Below, in pieces: positions 15,271 to 24,233 of a stretch of 60,311 nucleotides of DNA. Source of the stretch: Pseudoalteromonas neustonica (GTDB taxonomy: Bacteria > Pseudomonadota > Gammaproteobacteria > Enterobacterales > Alteromonadaceae); contig NZ_BDDS01000023.1 of the NCBI RefSeq assembly GCF_001653135.1, forward strand, positions 1 to 60,311, written 5' to 3'. The notes beneath the pieces were generated by a model that searched no databases, was not told the origin of the DNA, and was given only the letters and a program-made list of their open reading frames with translations. The position numbers and the translations under genes are program-made. The stretch's first letter is position 1. Every line of letters begins with the position of its first letter.

Positions 15271-18186
15271 TTAACTATTATTAACTTCGACACGGTTACG
15301 GCCGTGATTTTTTGCTTGATAAAGCGCCTGATCTGCCTGCGCAAGCAAGCGGTCATAATCATTAACAGTTAATGAATCTGCAACACCAAAACTCACTGTG
15401 ACTGTTAAATCACTGGCAATATTTGAAAGGTCGTAGTTTGCAATTTTCATCCGTAGCTCTTCACAAACTAGAGCAGCTTGCTGTGCAGTTTTATTAGGGA
15501 AGAATAATGTAAACTCTTCACCTCCCCATCGAGCTATCTGGCTCGTATCAACCTCACTACATTCACTCAACAGATGAGCAACGACGCAAATTACACGATC
15601 ACCAATAATATGTGACCAGCCATCATTTATGCGTTTAAAATGATCAATATCCATTATCGCAATAGCCAAAGGTAAAGATTGCTGCTTGAAATCCGAAAAA
15701 TTATCTGCCAACCAAGTATCAAATGCGCGACGATTTGGTAAGTCCGTTAACTGATCATGTGTGGCCTGATGTGCAAACGCATCAGCTTGCTGCTGTAGAT
15801 CTTTAGTTTGCTGTATTACTCGCAGGGTAAGTTCTTTTTCAATTTTTTTAAAGTGATATAGGCGGTATTTGTATAATGCAAAAGACAAAATAACCAGCGC
15901 TAAAAAAAGCATAACTTTAAAGCTTAACTTTTGCCAAAAATAGGACTGAATTACAAATGTAATACTCTTAGAATTATTTTGCCACTGCCCATTAGGGTAA
16001 CCTGCACGGACAATAAAAGTATATTTGCCCGGTGCTAAATTGGTGTATTCGGTAATTGTTAACTGCTGGCGGTTTACCCATGTGTCATTGTAGCCGAGTA
16101 GTTTAGTCTGAAAGTTTAACCGCTGCGGCATAATAAAGCTCAAACCAGCATAATTAAACGATAACCTTGAAGCCCCTGGCGGTAGTATTATGTCCTTACC
16201 ATCAAAAGCCAATGGTGTACTTTTACCATCAACATACAAGCTTTCTATGACTGTTGGTAATGATATTTGCGCTGCTTTTTTTAACCGTTCAGGCATAACA
16301 GTGCTTACACCATGTGCGGTTGCAAACCAAATACTGCCATCTTGGTGAAATGCAGCTGCCGGGTTTGATCCCCCATTAGCTTGGGCGCTGAGCATGCCAT
16401 CACCTTCATCATATAGTTGATACTGAAGTCGTTTATTTTTACTTTTTTGGGGGTTATCAAGTAACTCGTTAACTTGTTGTTGTTTAACCTCAAGAATACC
16501 GCGATTACTCGATAACCAAAACGAATCCCCTTGCGCAACTAACTGGAAAAGTTTATCAACCGGTAGACCTTGTTCGCGTCCTAGAATAGCGATATCGCCA
16601 GTAACAATATTAAACCGTACTAACCCCCGATCAGTGGCCATCCACATTAAATCGTTCTGGGCATAAAACCCGAATGCATATTGAGCGTTAAATTGCTTAG
16701 GAAATGCTTGCTCTTTAAACTGACCTAATACGTTATTAAACATAGCAGCGCCCACACCCGTTCCGGCCCAAACATTCCCAAGCCCATCCAAAGCTAAAGC
16801 AATTATAAACTCACCGGGCAAACCTTGCTTAGTGGTATATTGCAGTGTTGTTCCATCGGGATCAATCCGGCTAAGCCCTGTCGCAGTCCCCACCCACAGG
16901 CGCTGTTGCTTATCAAATAATAAAGCCCTAACTTCGTTACTTGATAAGCCATTATCACGACTTTTAACCGGGTAAATCTTGCCATCAATTACCCGCATTA
17001 AGCCGCTGGTATAAGTGCCTATCCAAACATGTCCGTGTTGATCTTCAGCCAAACTTAAAATAGATAAAGGATCGCCCTTATTCGCAAGTGAAATTGATTC
17101 AACCTTATCACCCAGGATTCGGTTTAATCCTGTGCTACTGCCAATCCAAACACTGCCATCTGAGTGAGGCAGTACCGTTCTGACATAATCACCACTTAGC
17201 CCACGCTTTTTTGTCCATGCTGAAAATGGCGCTTCACGTAAACGGTGTACACCACCATTAGTCCCGATCCAAATACTGTTTTCACGATCTTGAAGTAACG
17301 ATAAAATACGGTTGGCGGGCAAACCTGCGTCTGAATCAAGTCGTTCTAATCCCAGTTCACTGAGTCGGAATACACCTTTATTAATAGTCCCAAACCACAG
17401 AGCATTGTGGTTATCTTGCAATACACTTGAAATAGCAATGCCATCCAGCTGTTCATCAATACTAACAAACCGGTTACTCACATATCGCCATGCCCCCTTT
17501 TCTCCAGCGACGATTAATTGCCCTTCTTGAGACATAAATAATGTATATATTGGCCCTGTAGGTAAACCACTCTTAGGGGTAATTAATTTGGCTACTTTAT
17601 TTTTTATTTGATATAAACCATCACTGGTTCCAGCCCAAATAGCGCCCTCGCCATCTTCAACCAATCGATAAGCACTTAAATTAATTAATACACTTTTATC
17701 TTCTTCATTCTCATCACGATAAGCCACCCCATCGCCCTCTAAGGCTAACCATATTTTGTTATCACTTGTTTTTAAGACATGATTAACCATTGCTGAGGCA
17801 TTTTTCTGTGCAGACCAATGCCCTTTTCGTAGATGGCTAATGCCACCACGTGCGCCGCTAATGTAGAGGCTACCATCAGCTTGAGGAACTAAACTTCGAA
17901 GCCCTGAGTCTGGTAATCCTGTAATTTCTGAACGGGTGAATAGTTTAAACTCTCGGCCATTGAAGCGAGCAAGCCCTTCCCACGTTGCTATCCATATATA
18001 ACCATCTTTTGTCTGTACAATACTGTTGATACTGTTGTGGGGTAATCCTGATCGTGTATTCCACGTTTCAGCAAAATAGTCATTAAGAGGCAAACGAGTT
18101 GCTTGCGCAGCTGCGCATTGGGGCGTTATCAACATCAATAAGAATAAACACACTCGTATCATTTTACTCAACGCCTTCGAATCCAT
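15271..18186 (-). CDS. Sensor diguanylate cyclase with two-component-type propeller
   Basis: A 971-residue protein. A signal or anchor segment (residues 9-26) is followed by about 14 Reg_prop β-propeller repeats (residues 45-640, with WIGT- and LPxNRILSLLQD-type motifs), a Y_Y_Y domain (about 700-760, ending FIVRAGYPNGQW), one transmembrane helix (about 775-792), a short coiled coil and a GGDEF domain with GGEEF at 888-892. The motif is intact, so it should make cyclic di-GMP. The inhibitory RxxD site upstream of GGEEF is absent (SEVD), suggesting no product inhibition. The periplasmic propeller implies sensing of an extracellular, possibly polymeric, ligand. No neighbour explains the signal. 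Confidence 0.93.
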   Translation of the reverse strand: MDSKALSKMIRVCLFLLMLITPQCAAAQATRLPLNDYFAETWNTRSGLPHNSINSIVQTKDGYIWIATWEGLARFNGREFKLFTRSEITGLPDSGLRSLVPQADGSLYISGARGGISHLRKGHWSAQKNASAMVNHVLKTSDNKIWLALEGDGVAYRDENEEDKSVLINLSAYRLVEDGEGAIWAGTSDGLYQIKNKVAKLITPKSGLPTGPIYTLFMSQEGQLIVAGEKGAWRYVSNRFVSIDEQLDGIAISSVLQDNHNALWFGTINKGVFRLSELGLERLDSDAGLPANRILSLLQDRENSIWIGTNGGVHRLREAPFSAWTKKRGLSGDYVRTVLPHSDGSVWIGSSTGLNRILGDKVESISLANKGDPLSILSLAEDQHGHVWIGTYTSGLMRVIDGKIYPVKSRDNGLSSNEVRALLFDKQQRLWVGTATGLSRIDPDGTTLQYTTKQGLPGEFIIALALDGLGNVWAGTGVGAAMFNNVLGQFKEQAFPKQFNAQYAFGFYAQNDLMWMATDRGLVRFNIVTGDIAILGREQGLPVDKLFQLVAQGDSFWLSSNRGILEVKQQQVNELLDNPQKSKNKRLQYQLYDEGDGMLSAQANGGSNPAAAFHQDGSIWFATAHGVSTVMPERLKKAAQISLPTVIESLYVDGKSTPLAFDGKDIILPPGASRLSFNYAGLSFIMPQRLNFQTKLLGYNDTWVNRQQLTITEYTNLAPGKYTFIVRAGYPNGQWQNNSKSITFVIQSYFWQKLSFKVMLFLALVILSFALYKYRLYHFKKIEKELTLRVIQQTKDLQQQADAFAHQATHDQLTDLPNRRAFDTWLADNFSDFKQQSLPLAIAIMDIDHFKRINDGWSHIIGDRVICVVAHLLSECSEVDTSQIARWGGEEFTLFFPNKTAQQAALVCEELRMKIANYDLSNIASDLTVTVSFGVADSLTVNDYDRLLAQADQALYQAKNHGRNRVEVNNS

Positions 18187-18324
18187 GAATGACTACTTTG
18201 TTTGCAGCCGTAAAGTTATTGATAATGATTTGTAAACGCTTATGGATCATTATTTTTCTGTATAAGAATTATATTAACATACCACTTATTTTACTTTCAT
18301 TAATTTAATTAATAACTTTATTTA

Positions 18325-18966
18325 CTAATTCGTGTTTATAAACTGTGTAATCGCAACTTGCAGTTCATTAATAAACTTTGCAACGTGTAAACCATCCATT
18401 AGTGCATGGTGCACATCAATTGATAACGGCATTTTCCCCGTTAATTTATTTAACTTTCCAAATACCAATTTTGGAATACCTAAATTCGTCCCTTGCGTAA
18501 AAGCATGAGAAAAGCTCATAAAATCGAGCCATGGCAATACTGAGATATGAATTAAATCAGCTTGCCCTTCAGTCTGTGAAAAAGCATGTGAAAATAACGG
18601 CTGCAATTTTGCCGCTGTACTTACGTGTGTTGCATGGGTTTGAAAAGCAAAAAAACTATCTTGTTGTGTAAAATAACTAAATCTAAATGTGTCGTCTTGC
18701 GCCAGTTCGACTACGCTTGCACGCGCCGTGTTTAGTTGCCAAGGTGCATCATTAATAACTCGCTGCAACATAGGTTGATATCTATGACAAGCTTGTAGTG
18801 TTAAATAAATATAAGATTGAAAAAAAGAAATTTGCTGTGCTTTGCAGTAGTTATAAAGTGGCTGCATATCTAGTTGCACACAGACATTAAAATACGGTTG
18901 AGTAAAGTCTTTAAACAGTGAAAAGTGCTGTTGCCGCGGCCAAGTGGTTAAGTCGATAGGTGTCAT
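18325..18966 (-). CDS. Chloramphenicol acetyltransferase-family protein (CAT-like)
   Basis: A 213-residue protein of usual CAT length. The catalytic motif is VHHALMDGLHVAKF (HHxxxDG) near residue 186, and the trimer-interface/substrate stretch ISVLPWLDFMSFSHA near 140 matches the family. CAT enzymes acetylate chloramphenicol with acetyl-CoA. The sequence diverges from classical resistance CATs and sits among housekeeping genes with no mobile element, so it may acetylate another substrate. Resistance cannot be inferred from sequence alone. It lies 92 bp upstream, in transcription order downstream, of leucine dehydrogenase and could be co-transcribed with it. Confidence 0.85.
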   Translation of the reverse strand: MTPIDLTTWPRQQHFSLFKDFTQPYFNVCVQLDMQPLYNYCKAQQISFFQSYIYLTLQACHRYQPMLQRVINDAPWQLNTARASVVELAQDDTFRFSYFTQQDSFFAFQTHATHVSTAAKLQPLFSHAFSQTEGQADLIHISVLPWLDFMSFSHAFTQGTNLGIPKLVFGKLNKLTGKMPLSIDVHHALMDGLHVAKFINELQVAITQFINTN

Positions 18967-19058
18967 TACAAATTACTATACAAGTCAGAGATAATTGTAT
19001 CGTGAGGGATTTGTTTAATAAAGTAAAGGCGTGCAGAGCACGCCCAAAGCTCGATTTG

Positions 19059-20099
19059 TTATAAACCGTTTTTAATAATTTCTTGCGCTAATTCATCCGC
19101 AATTAAATGCGTTGATTTTTGCTCTTTTTCACTGCGCGCAAAAATTTCAGTCAAGGTATTAAAAATTCCCTCAACATGTTTATTTGACGCTTCTGCGCTG
19201 TAACCTTCAGGTGCTGTTTCATAATAAACATTGATAATACCACCAGCATTTATCACGTAATCTGGCGCGTATAAAATACCTTTTTTACGGATGATCTCAC
19301 CATGGCGAGATTCAGCTAATTGATTATTTGCACAACCAGCAATAATTGTCGCTTTAATGCGTGCAATTGTCGCATCATTAACTGTTGCACCAAGTGCACA
19401 CGGTGCGTATACATCCACATCAAGATCATATATCTCATCAATGCTCACTGCTGTTGCAGCAAAATCATTGACTACACGGTCAATGGCGACTTGGTTTATA
19501 TCAGTTACAAACAATGTTGCACCGGCTTCATGTAAATATTTACATAAACTATAAGCCACAGCACCTAAACCTTGTACCGCCACTTTAATGCCCGTTAAAT
19601 CTTGATGACCACGTTGATGCTGTAAAGCCGCTTTAATACCTAAAAATGTACCATACGCAGTGAACGGTGATGGGTTACCGCTTTTACCTTCTAGGCCTAA
19701 TACATAGTTAGTTTCTTTATTCATAATAGCCACATCACCGCAGGTAATGTTTACATCTTCTGCAGAATAATAACTACCATTTAAGCGCTCTAATTGGCGA
19801 CCAAAAGCACGAAATAATTGTTCTGATTTTATTTCTTTCGCGTTGCCAATAATTACAGACTTTCCACCACCAAACGGTAAGCGTGCTACTGCATTTTTGT
19901 AGGTCATACCTTTTGATAAGCGCAGTGCATCAACGACAGCGTCATCGTCACTTGCGTAATCCCACATTCTGCAACCACCTACAGCAGGGCCTAAATTAGT
20001 ATTATGAACGGCAATAATTGCACGAAGGCCTGATTCTTTATCCGAACAAAAAACCACTTGCTCATGGTTATCAAAATCAACTTGATTAAACACAGCCAC
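19059..20099 (-). CDS. Leucine dehydrogenase (Glu/Leu/Phe/Val family)
   Basis: A 346-residue NAD-dependent amino acid dehydrogenase. The catalytic lysine region reads ARLPFGGGKSVIIG and the glycine-rich dinucleotide fold is VAVQGLGAVAYSL at about 172-184. Length and the GGCRMWDY start of the catalytic domain fit leucine/valine dehydrogenases. It deaminates branched-chain amino acids to 2-oxo acids, feeding the branched-chain degradation route and ammonia supply. A palindromic candidate operator lies 228 bp upstream at 20327-20344. The exact substrate among Leu, Val, Ile and Phe is not certain. Confidence 0.93.
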   Translation of the reverse strand: MAVFNQVDFDNHEQVVFCSDKESGLRAIIAVHNTNLGPAVGGCRMWDYASDDDAVVDALRLSKGMTYKNAVARLPFGGGKSVIIGNAKEIKSEQLFRAFGRQLERLNGSYYSAEDVNITCGDVAIMNKETNYVLGLEGKSGNPSPFTAYGTFLGIKAALQHQRGHQDLTGIKVAVQGLGAVAYSLCKYLHEAGATLFVTDINQVAIDRVVNDFAATAVSIDEIYDLDVDVYAPCALGATVNDATIARIKATIIAGCANNQLAESRHGEIIRKKGILYAPDYVINAGGIINVYYETAPEGYSAEASNKHVEGIFNTLTEIFARSEKEQKSTHLIADELAQEIIKNGL

Positions 20100-20326
20100 T
20101 TTATCTTACTCCGAAATTTGTAACCCGTGAGAGGGTATGCGCGCTGAAATTGTCGAGACTCTATCACTTCATATTAGTGCTTGCCACTATATGAGATGAT
20201 AAACCCAATCTAGATATACCAATACAATAAAAACATTAAATACACCTCACAAATAGCATATTAAATTCAAAAATTAACAGTATATGGAATAATTAATTAA
20301 CTTATTTAATGTTGAAGCATGAAACT

Positions 20327-20344
20327 GTTGACGTGAACGTCAAC
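20327..20344. promoter_or_regulatory. Perfect palindrome, candidate operator
   Basis: GTTGACGTGAACGTCAAC has 8-bp perfect arms around a GA centre. It lies 228 bp upstream of leucine dehydrogenase. Branched-chain degradation genes of gammaproteobacteria are often under LiuR-type control, which makes that a candidate; the assignment is a guess. Confidence 0.45.
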
Positions 20345-20455
20345 TTAAATATTATTGTAAAGTAAAAATTACAAGGTCAGATCTGGAATAATCGAGGGAT
20401 TTTAAATAGTTGCGAGAAGTTCGAAAGCTTACATCCAACTGGTCAGATGTGAAGA

Positions 20456-20481
20456 CGGTATTCAAAAGTATTTAAATACCG
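20456..20481 (-). terminator. Weak hairpin after the fumarase gene
   Basis: A 7-bp stem CGGTATT/AATACCG with a 12-nt loop, 19 bp past the fumarase stop. There is no clear T-run on the minus strand. Confidence 0.35.
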
Positions 20482-20499
20482 CCAAATATAACTCAAATA

Positions 20500-22026
20500 T
20501 TACTGTAGTTTAGAGTTCAGCTCTTCTATTTTAGCTTTCCAAATTGCTGGACCTTGCGTATGCGCATTAGCGCCTTCACTGTCGACTGCCACTGTTACTG
20601 GCATATCTTCAACTTCAAACTCATAGATAGCTTCCATACCTAAATCTTCAAATGCCACAACACGGGCTTTTTTGATTGCTTTAGACACTAAGTAAGCAGC
20701 GCCACCTACAGCCATTAAATAAACCGATTTATTATTTTTAATAGACTCTACGGTAGCAGGGCCACGTTCCGCTTTACCAATCATGCCAATAATGCCAGTT
20801 TTCTCTAACATCATGTCAGTAAATTTATCCATGCGTGTTGCTGTTGTTGGGCCTGCTGGGCCTACCGCTTCATCGCGTACTGCATCAACAGGGCCAACGT
20901 AATAAATAAATTTATTATCAAAATCAACACCTGCAGGTAAACCTTCACCTGAATTGATCATATCCTGCAGGCGCTTATGCGCAGCATCACGGCCAGTCAA
21001 AATAGTACCTGATAGCAATACTGTTTCACCCATTTTCCACTCGCGCGTATCTTCTTTAGTCAACGTATTTAAATCAACACGGCGTGTGCCTTCACCTACT
21101 TCAAATGTTACTTCAGGCCAATCTTCAAGCTTCGGCGCTTTTAGGTTAGCTGGGCCTGAGCCATCAAGAGTAAAATGTACATGGCGAGTTGCAGCACAAT
21201 TTGGGATCATAACCACAGGCTTAGAAGCTGCATGGGTTGGTGCTGTTTTAATTTTCACATCAACAACGGTTGTTAAACCACCCAAACCTTGTGCACCGAT
21301 ACCTAGTTTATTGGCACGTTCAAAAATATCTAAACGCATTTTCTCTTCGGTCGTTTCAGCACCACGCTCTATAAGTTCATGAATATCAACCGGATCCATT
21401 AACGATTCTTTTGCCAGTACGGCTGCTTTTTCGGCTGTACCGCCAATACCTATACCTAGCATGCCTGGTGGGCACCAACCCGCGCCCATGGTTGGTAAGG
21501 TTTTTTCAACCCATTCAGCCACATCATCAGATGGGTTTAACATCACCATTTTGGTTTTATTTTCAGAGCCGCCGCCTTTTGCTGCAACCATCACTTCAAT
21601 ATTACCGCCTGCCACTAGATCAATGTGCACAACTGATGGCGTATTATCTTTTGTGTTTTTACGGCTACCAGCAGGGTCTGCAACAATCGATGCGCGTAAC
21701 GGGTTATCTGGATTCAAATAAGCACGACGCGTCCCTTCGTCAACCATTTGCTGTACAGTCAAATCTGTTTTATCCCATTTAACATCCATACCTACTTTTA
21801 CAAAACACGTAATAATGCCGGTGTCTTGACACAGTGGACGCTTACCTTCTGCCGACATACGCGAATTAATAAGTATTTGTGCAATCGCATCTTTAGCCGC
21901 TTTACTTTGCTCTTTGTGATAAGCTTTTTCAAGCGCTTGAACAAAGTCAAGTGGATGATAAAACGAAATATATTGCAAAGCATCTTCAATGCTATCAATA
22001 AAATCTTGCTGACGAATAGTACTCAT
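20500..22026 (-). CDS. Class I (4Fe-4S) fumarate hydratase
   Basis: A 508-residue class I fumarase of FumA/FumB type. It interconverts fumarate and (S)-malate in the citric acid cycle. Cluster-binding cysteines are visible in RPLCQDTG (C66), GAGWCPPGM and IPNCAATRH. The N-terminal α-domain (to about 280) and C-terminal β-domain (GTILTGRDAAHKRLQ, GPTTATRMDKF, KAERGPATVE) are both complete. The oxygen-labile cluster is typical of the class. It starts 164 bp from divergent pabB. I leave the symbol open between fumA and fumB. Confidence 0.96.
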   Translation of the reverse strand: MSTIRQQDFIDSIEDALQYISFYHPLDFVQALEKAYHKEQSKAAKDAIAQILINSRMSAEGKRPLCQDTGIITCFVKVGMDVKWDKTDLTVQQMVDEGTRRAYLNPDNPLRASIVADPAGSRKNTKDNTPSVVHIDLVAGGNIEVMVAAKGGGSENKTKMVMLNPSDDVAEWVEKTLPTMGAGWCPPGMLGIGIGGTAEKAAVLAKESLMDPVDIHELIERGAETTEEKMRLDIFERANKLGIGAQGLGGLTTVVDVKIKTAPTHAASKPVVMIPNCAATRHVHFTLDGSGPANLKAPKLEDWPEVTFEVGEGTRRVDLNTLTKEDTREWKMGETVLLSGTILTGRDAAHKRLQDMINSGEGLPAGVDFDNKFIYYVGPVDAVRDEAVGPAGPTTATRMDKFTDMMLEKTGIIGMIGKAERGPATVESIKNNKSVYLMAVGGAAYLVSKAIKKARVVAFEDLGMEAIYEFEVEDMPVTVAVDSEGANAHTQGPAIWKAKIEELNSKLQ

Positions 22027-22190
22027 AGGGGTTCCTTAAATTACCGTTACGTGTAAACACGCAACCTTGGTCAAACCGGTGACGGTGGTTTGTATAGCGC
22101 ATAGGCGACGTCACGAAACGCTGCCAAAAAATTATAACTTATGATACCCTCCCAGCCCGTTTCGAGCCAGTTTTACAGGGTAAAAAATAG

Positions 22191-23537
22191 ATGATAAACC
22201 AACAAAAAACCTGCATTCAATTAGACATTTCGCTCAACTCCATAGAGCTTTTCACCTATTTTGCTCATTTACCCTACGCAATACTATTAGATTCGGCCAA
22301 TAGCCATCATGTGAACAGTCGCTATGATATTATAGCTATCGCACCAAAAATACGCTTAGAGGTTAAAAATAACCTCACTTATATTGATGGCCAAGTAACG
22401 TCTCAAGACAGCTTTGCTATTATGCAGCAAGAGCTTAATAAATTAGATAGCAGCAAAATTCAACCCGCCTTACCTTTTAGCGGTGGTTGGCTTGGCTATT
22501 TTGGTTATGACTTTGGCCGAGTTATTGAACAAGTTCCTGAGCAAGCCATTAACGATATTCATATGCCACAGCTTAGCCTTGGACTCTACCCAGATGCGCT
22601 TATTTACGACAAACAACGCAACAGCTGGTTTTATGTCGCCCAGCCTGATACCGACAGGCTTGCTCTGTATTTAACGCCTTTAAATGATGTACCAACACAA
22701 CAGCAAGCATTTAAAATAACCCGTGACTGGTTATCTAATATGAGCCGAGATCAATACGGCGCTAAATTTTCAAAAATTCAAGCTTATTTAAAAAGTGGCG
22801 ATTGCTATCAAATAAATCTTGCTCAACGTTTCGAAGCGCAATACCAAGGATCACCATGGGAAGCTTACTGCCTATTAAGAGAAGCCAATAAAGCGCCGTT
22901 TTCAAGTTTTATCAATCACCCTGATGGCGCTATTTTATCTATTTCCCCAGAACGTTTTATTGCCATCACTGACGGGCACATAGAAACCAAACCAATCAAG
23001 GGCACGCTACCACGCTGCCTTGATGAAGTAACAGATGTTCAACAAGCAACGCGCTTACAAAAATCATCCAAAGACCGCGCTGAAAATGTCATGATAGTTG
23101 ACTTGCTGCGCAACGATTTAGGCAAGGTCGCAAAGCCTGGCACAGTGCAGGTACCCTCTCTATTTGCTATTGAAAGTTTCCCCGCAGTGCATCACTTAGT
23201 CAGTACAGTCACTGCGCAATTAGCTGATGATAAAACAGCCGTTGATCAACTTCATGCGGCATTTCCCGGAGGTTCAATCACTGGGGCTCCCAAAATTCGA
23301 GCGATGGAAATTATTGAAGAACTAGAACCACATCGTCGCAGTATTTACTGTGGTTCAATTGGTTATTTAAGCGCCTGTGGCAATATGGATACCAGTATCA
23401 CTATTCGTACTTTAGTATGTCATAAACAACATATTTATTGTTGGGCTGGCGGCGGAATTGTCGCTGATTCTCACGTTGATTTGGAATACCAAGAAACTTA
23501 CGATAAAGTAAATAAAATTCTACCTTTATTGAAGTAA
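22191..23537 (+). CDS. pabB: Aminodeoxychorismate synthase component I
   Basis: A 448-residue PabB. It aminates chorismate to 4-amino-4-deoxychorismate for folate synthesis, using ammonia from a PabA glutaminase. The chorismate-binding core is complete: SGDCYQINLAQRF, ISPERF, ETKPIKGTLPR (catalytic lysine in PIKGT), DRAENVMIVDLLRNDLG and FPGGSITGAPKIRAMEI. It heads a pabB-nudL-sdaA run; nudL begins 5 nt after the pabB stop, indicating translational coupling. No pabA is in this window. Confidence 0.96.
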   Translation: MINQQKTCIQLDISLNSIELFTYFAHLPYAILLDSANSHHVNSRYDIIAIAPKIRLEVKNNLTYIDGQVTSQDSFAIMQQELNKLDSSKIQPALPFSGGWLGYFGYDFGRVIEQVPEQAINDIHMPQLSLGLYPDALIYDKQRNSWFYVAQPDTDRLALYLTPLNDVPTQQQAFKITRDWLSNMSRDQYGAKFSKIQAYLKSGDCYQINLAQRFEAQYQGSPWEAYCLLREANKAPFSSFINHPDGAILSISPERFIAITDGHIETKPIKGTLPRCLDEVTDVQQATRLQKSSKDRAENVMIVDLLRNDLGKVAKPGTVQVPSLFAIESFPAVHHLVSTVTAQLADDKTAVDQLHAAFPGGSITGAPKIRAMEIIEELEPHRRSIYCGSIGYLSACGNMDTSITIRTLVCHKQHIYCWAGGGIVADSHVDLEYQETYDKVNKILPLLK

Positions 23538-23542
23538 CCTGT

Positions 23543-24133
23543 GTGAATAGTCAACAGCTTATGGCGCGTTTTCAGCTAAGCGCGCCTATTAATGAGCATG
23601 CGCAGCAAATTCAGAGTATACGCTCTAAACGTCCACAACGGGCTAGTGCAGTCATGTTGCCATTAATTGATATAGACAACAGCGCACATATATTATTATG
23701 CAAGCGCCCTACTTTTTTAAATCATCACCCGGGTGAAATTTGCTTACCTGGCGGTAAACATGAATTAACCGATACAAACTTACGCCATACCGCACTGCGG
23801 GAGCTAAATGAAGAGCTTAATATTGCCCCATCGAATGTGACTATCGTTGGTCAATTAGCAGATTACTCCACCCTCACAGGTTTCACGATTACGCCCTATG
23901 TAGGCCTGTTAGCACCCAATACATTTTGGCAAGCTGATAAAAATGAAGTCGCTGCAAGTTTTTTGCTGCAAGTTAGTGCACTCGCTAATGTAAATAATTG
24001 GCATCCTATAAATTTTGAGCGTTTTGGTAAGATAATCACTTTACAAGGATTTTCAACCCCTTATGGATTACTATGGGGCGCAACTGCAAGCATTATAAAA
24101 AACTTTACAAAACAGCTCGCCATACCAGTTTAA
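23543..24133 (+). CDS. nudL: NUDIX hydrolase, probable CoA pyrophosphatase
   Basis: A 196-residue NUDIX protein. The NUDIX box region is LPGGKHELTD followed by TALRELNEELNI, with the CoA-pyrophosphatase (NudL/YeaB) spacing. The predicted reaction splits coenzyme A or its oxidised forms into 4'-phosphopantetheine and 3',5'-ADP. GTG 23543 is the likely start because it lies 5 nt after pabB; ATG 23561 is an alternative. The order pabB-nudL-sdaA equals that in E. coli, which supports the orthology. Confidence 0.9.
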   Translation: MNSQQLMARFQLSAPINEHAQQIQSIRSKRPQRASAVMLPLIDIDNSAHILLCKRPTFLNHHPGEICLPGGKHELTDTNLRHTALRELNEELNIAPSNVTIVGQLADYSTLTGFTITPYVGLLAPNTFWQADKNEVAASFLLQVSALANVNNWHPINFERFGKIITLQGFSTPYGLLWGATASIIKNFTKQLAIPV

Positions 24134-24233
24134 AACTCTGTTGCAAATGGTTACAAGGGTATAATTACGCGTTATTATGTGCGACCGTTCAAAGGCAGCA
24201 ATCGTGCTGAGTAAAAAGTAGAGTAAAGTAATT

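Larger units (their letters stand above)
20100..20499. other. 400-bp intergenic region
   Basis: This spacer is upstream of leucine dehydrogenase and downstream of fumarase. It holds the palindrome at 20327-20344, a weak hairpin at 20456-20481 and AT-rich sequence. No ORF or RNA gene was seen in it. Confidence 0.6.

Noticed and set aside
18325..18966. Calling the CAT-like gene an acquired antibiotic-resistance determinant
   Set aside because: No mobile element beside it, ordinary local context, and diverged sequence; enzymatic specificity cannot be read from the motif.
20954..21782. Plus-strand ORFs (up to 142 codons) inside the fumarase gene
   Set aside because: Shadow frames; fumarase is complete and conserved on the other strand.
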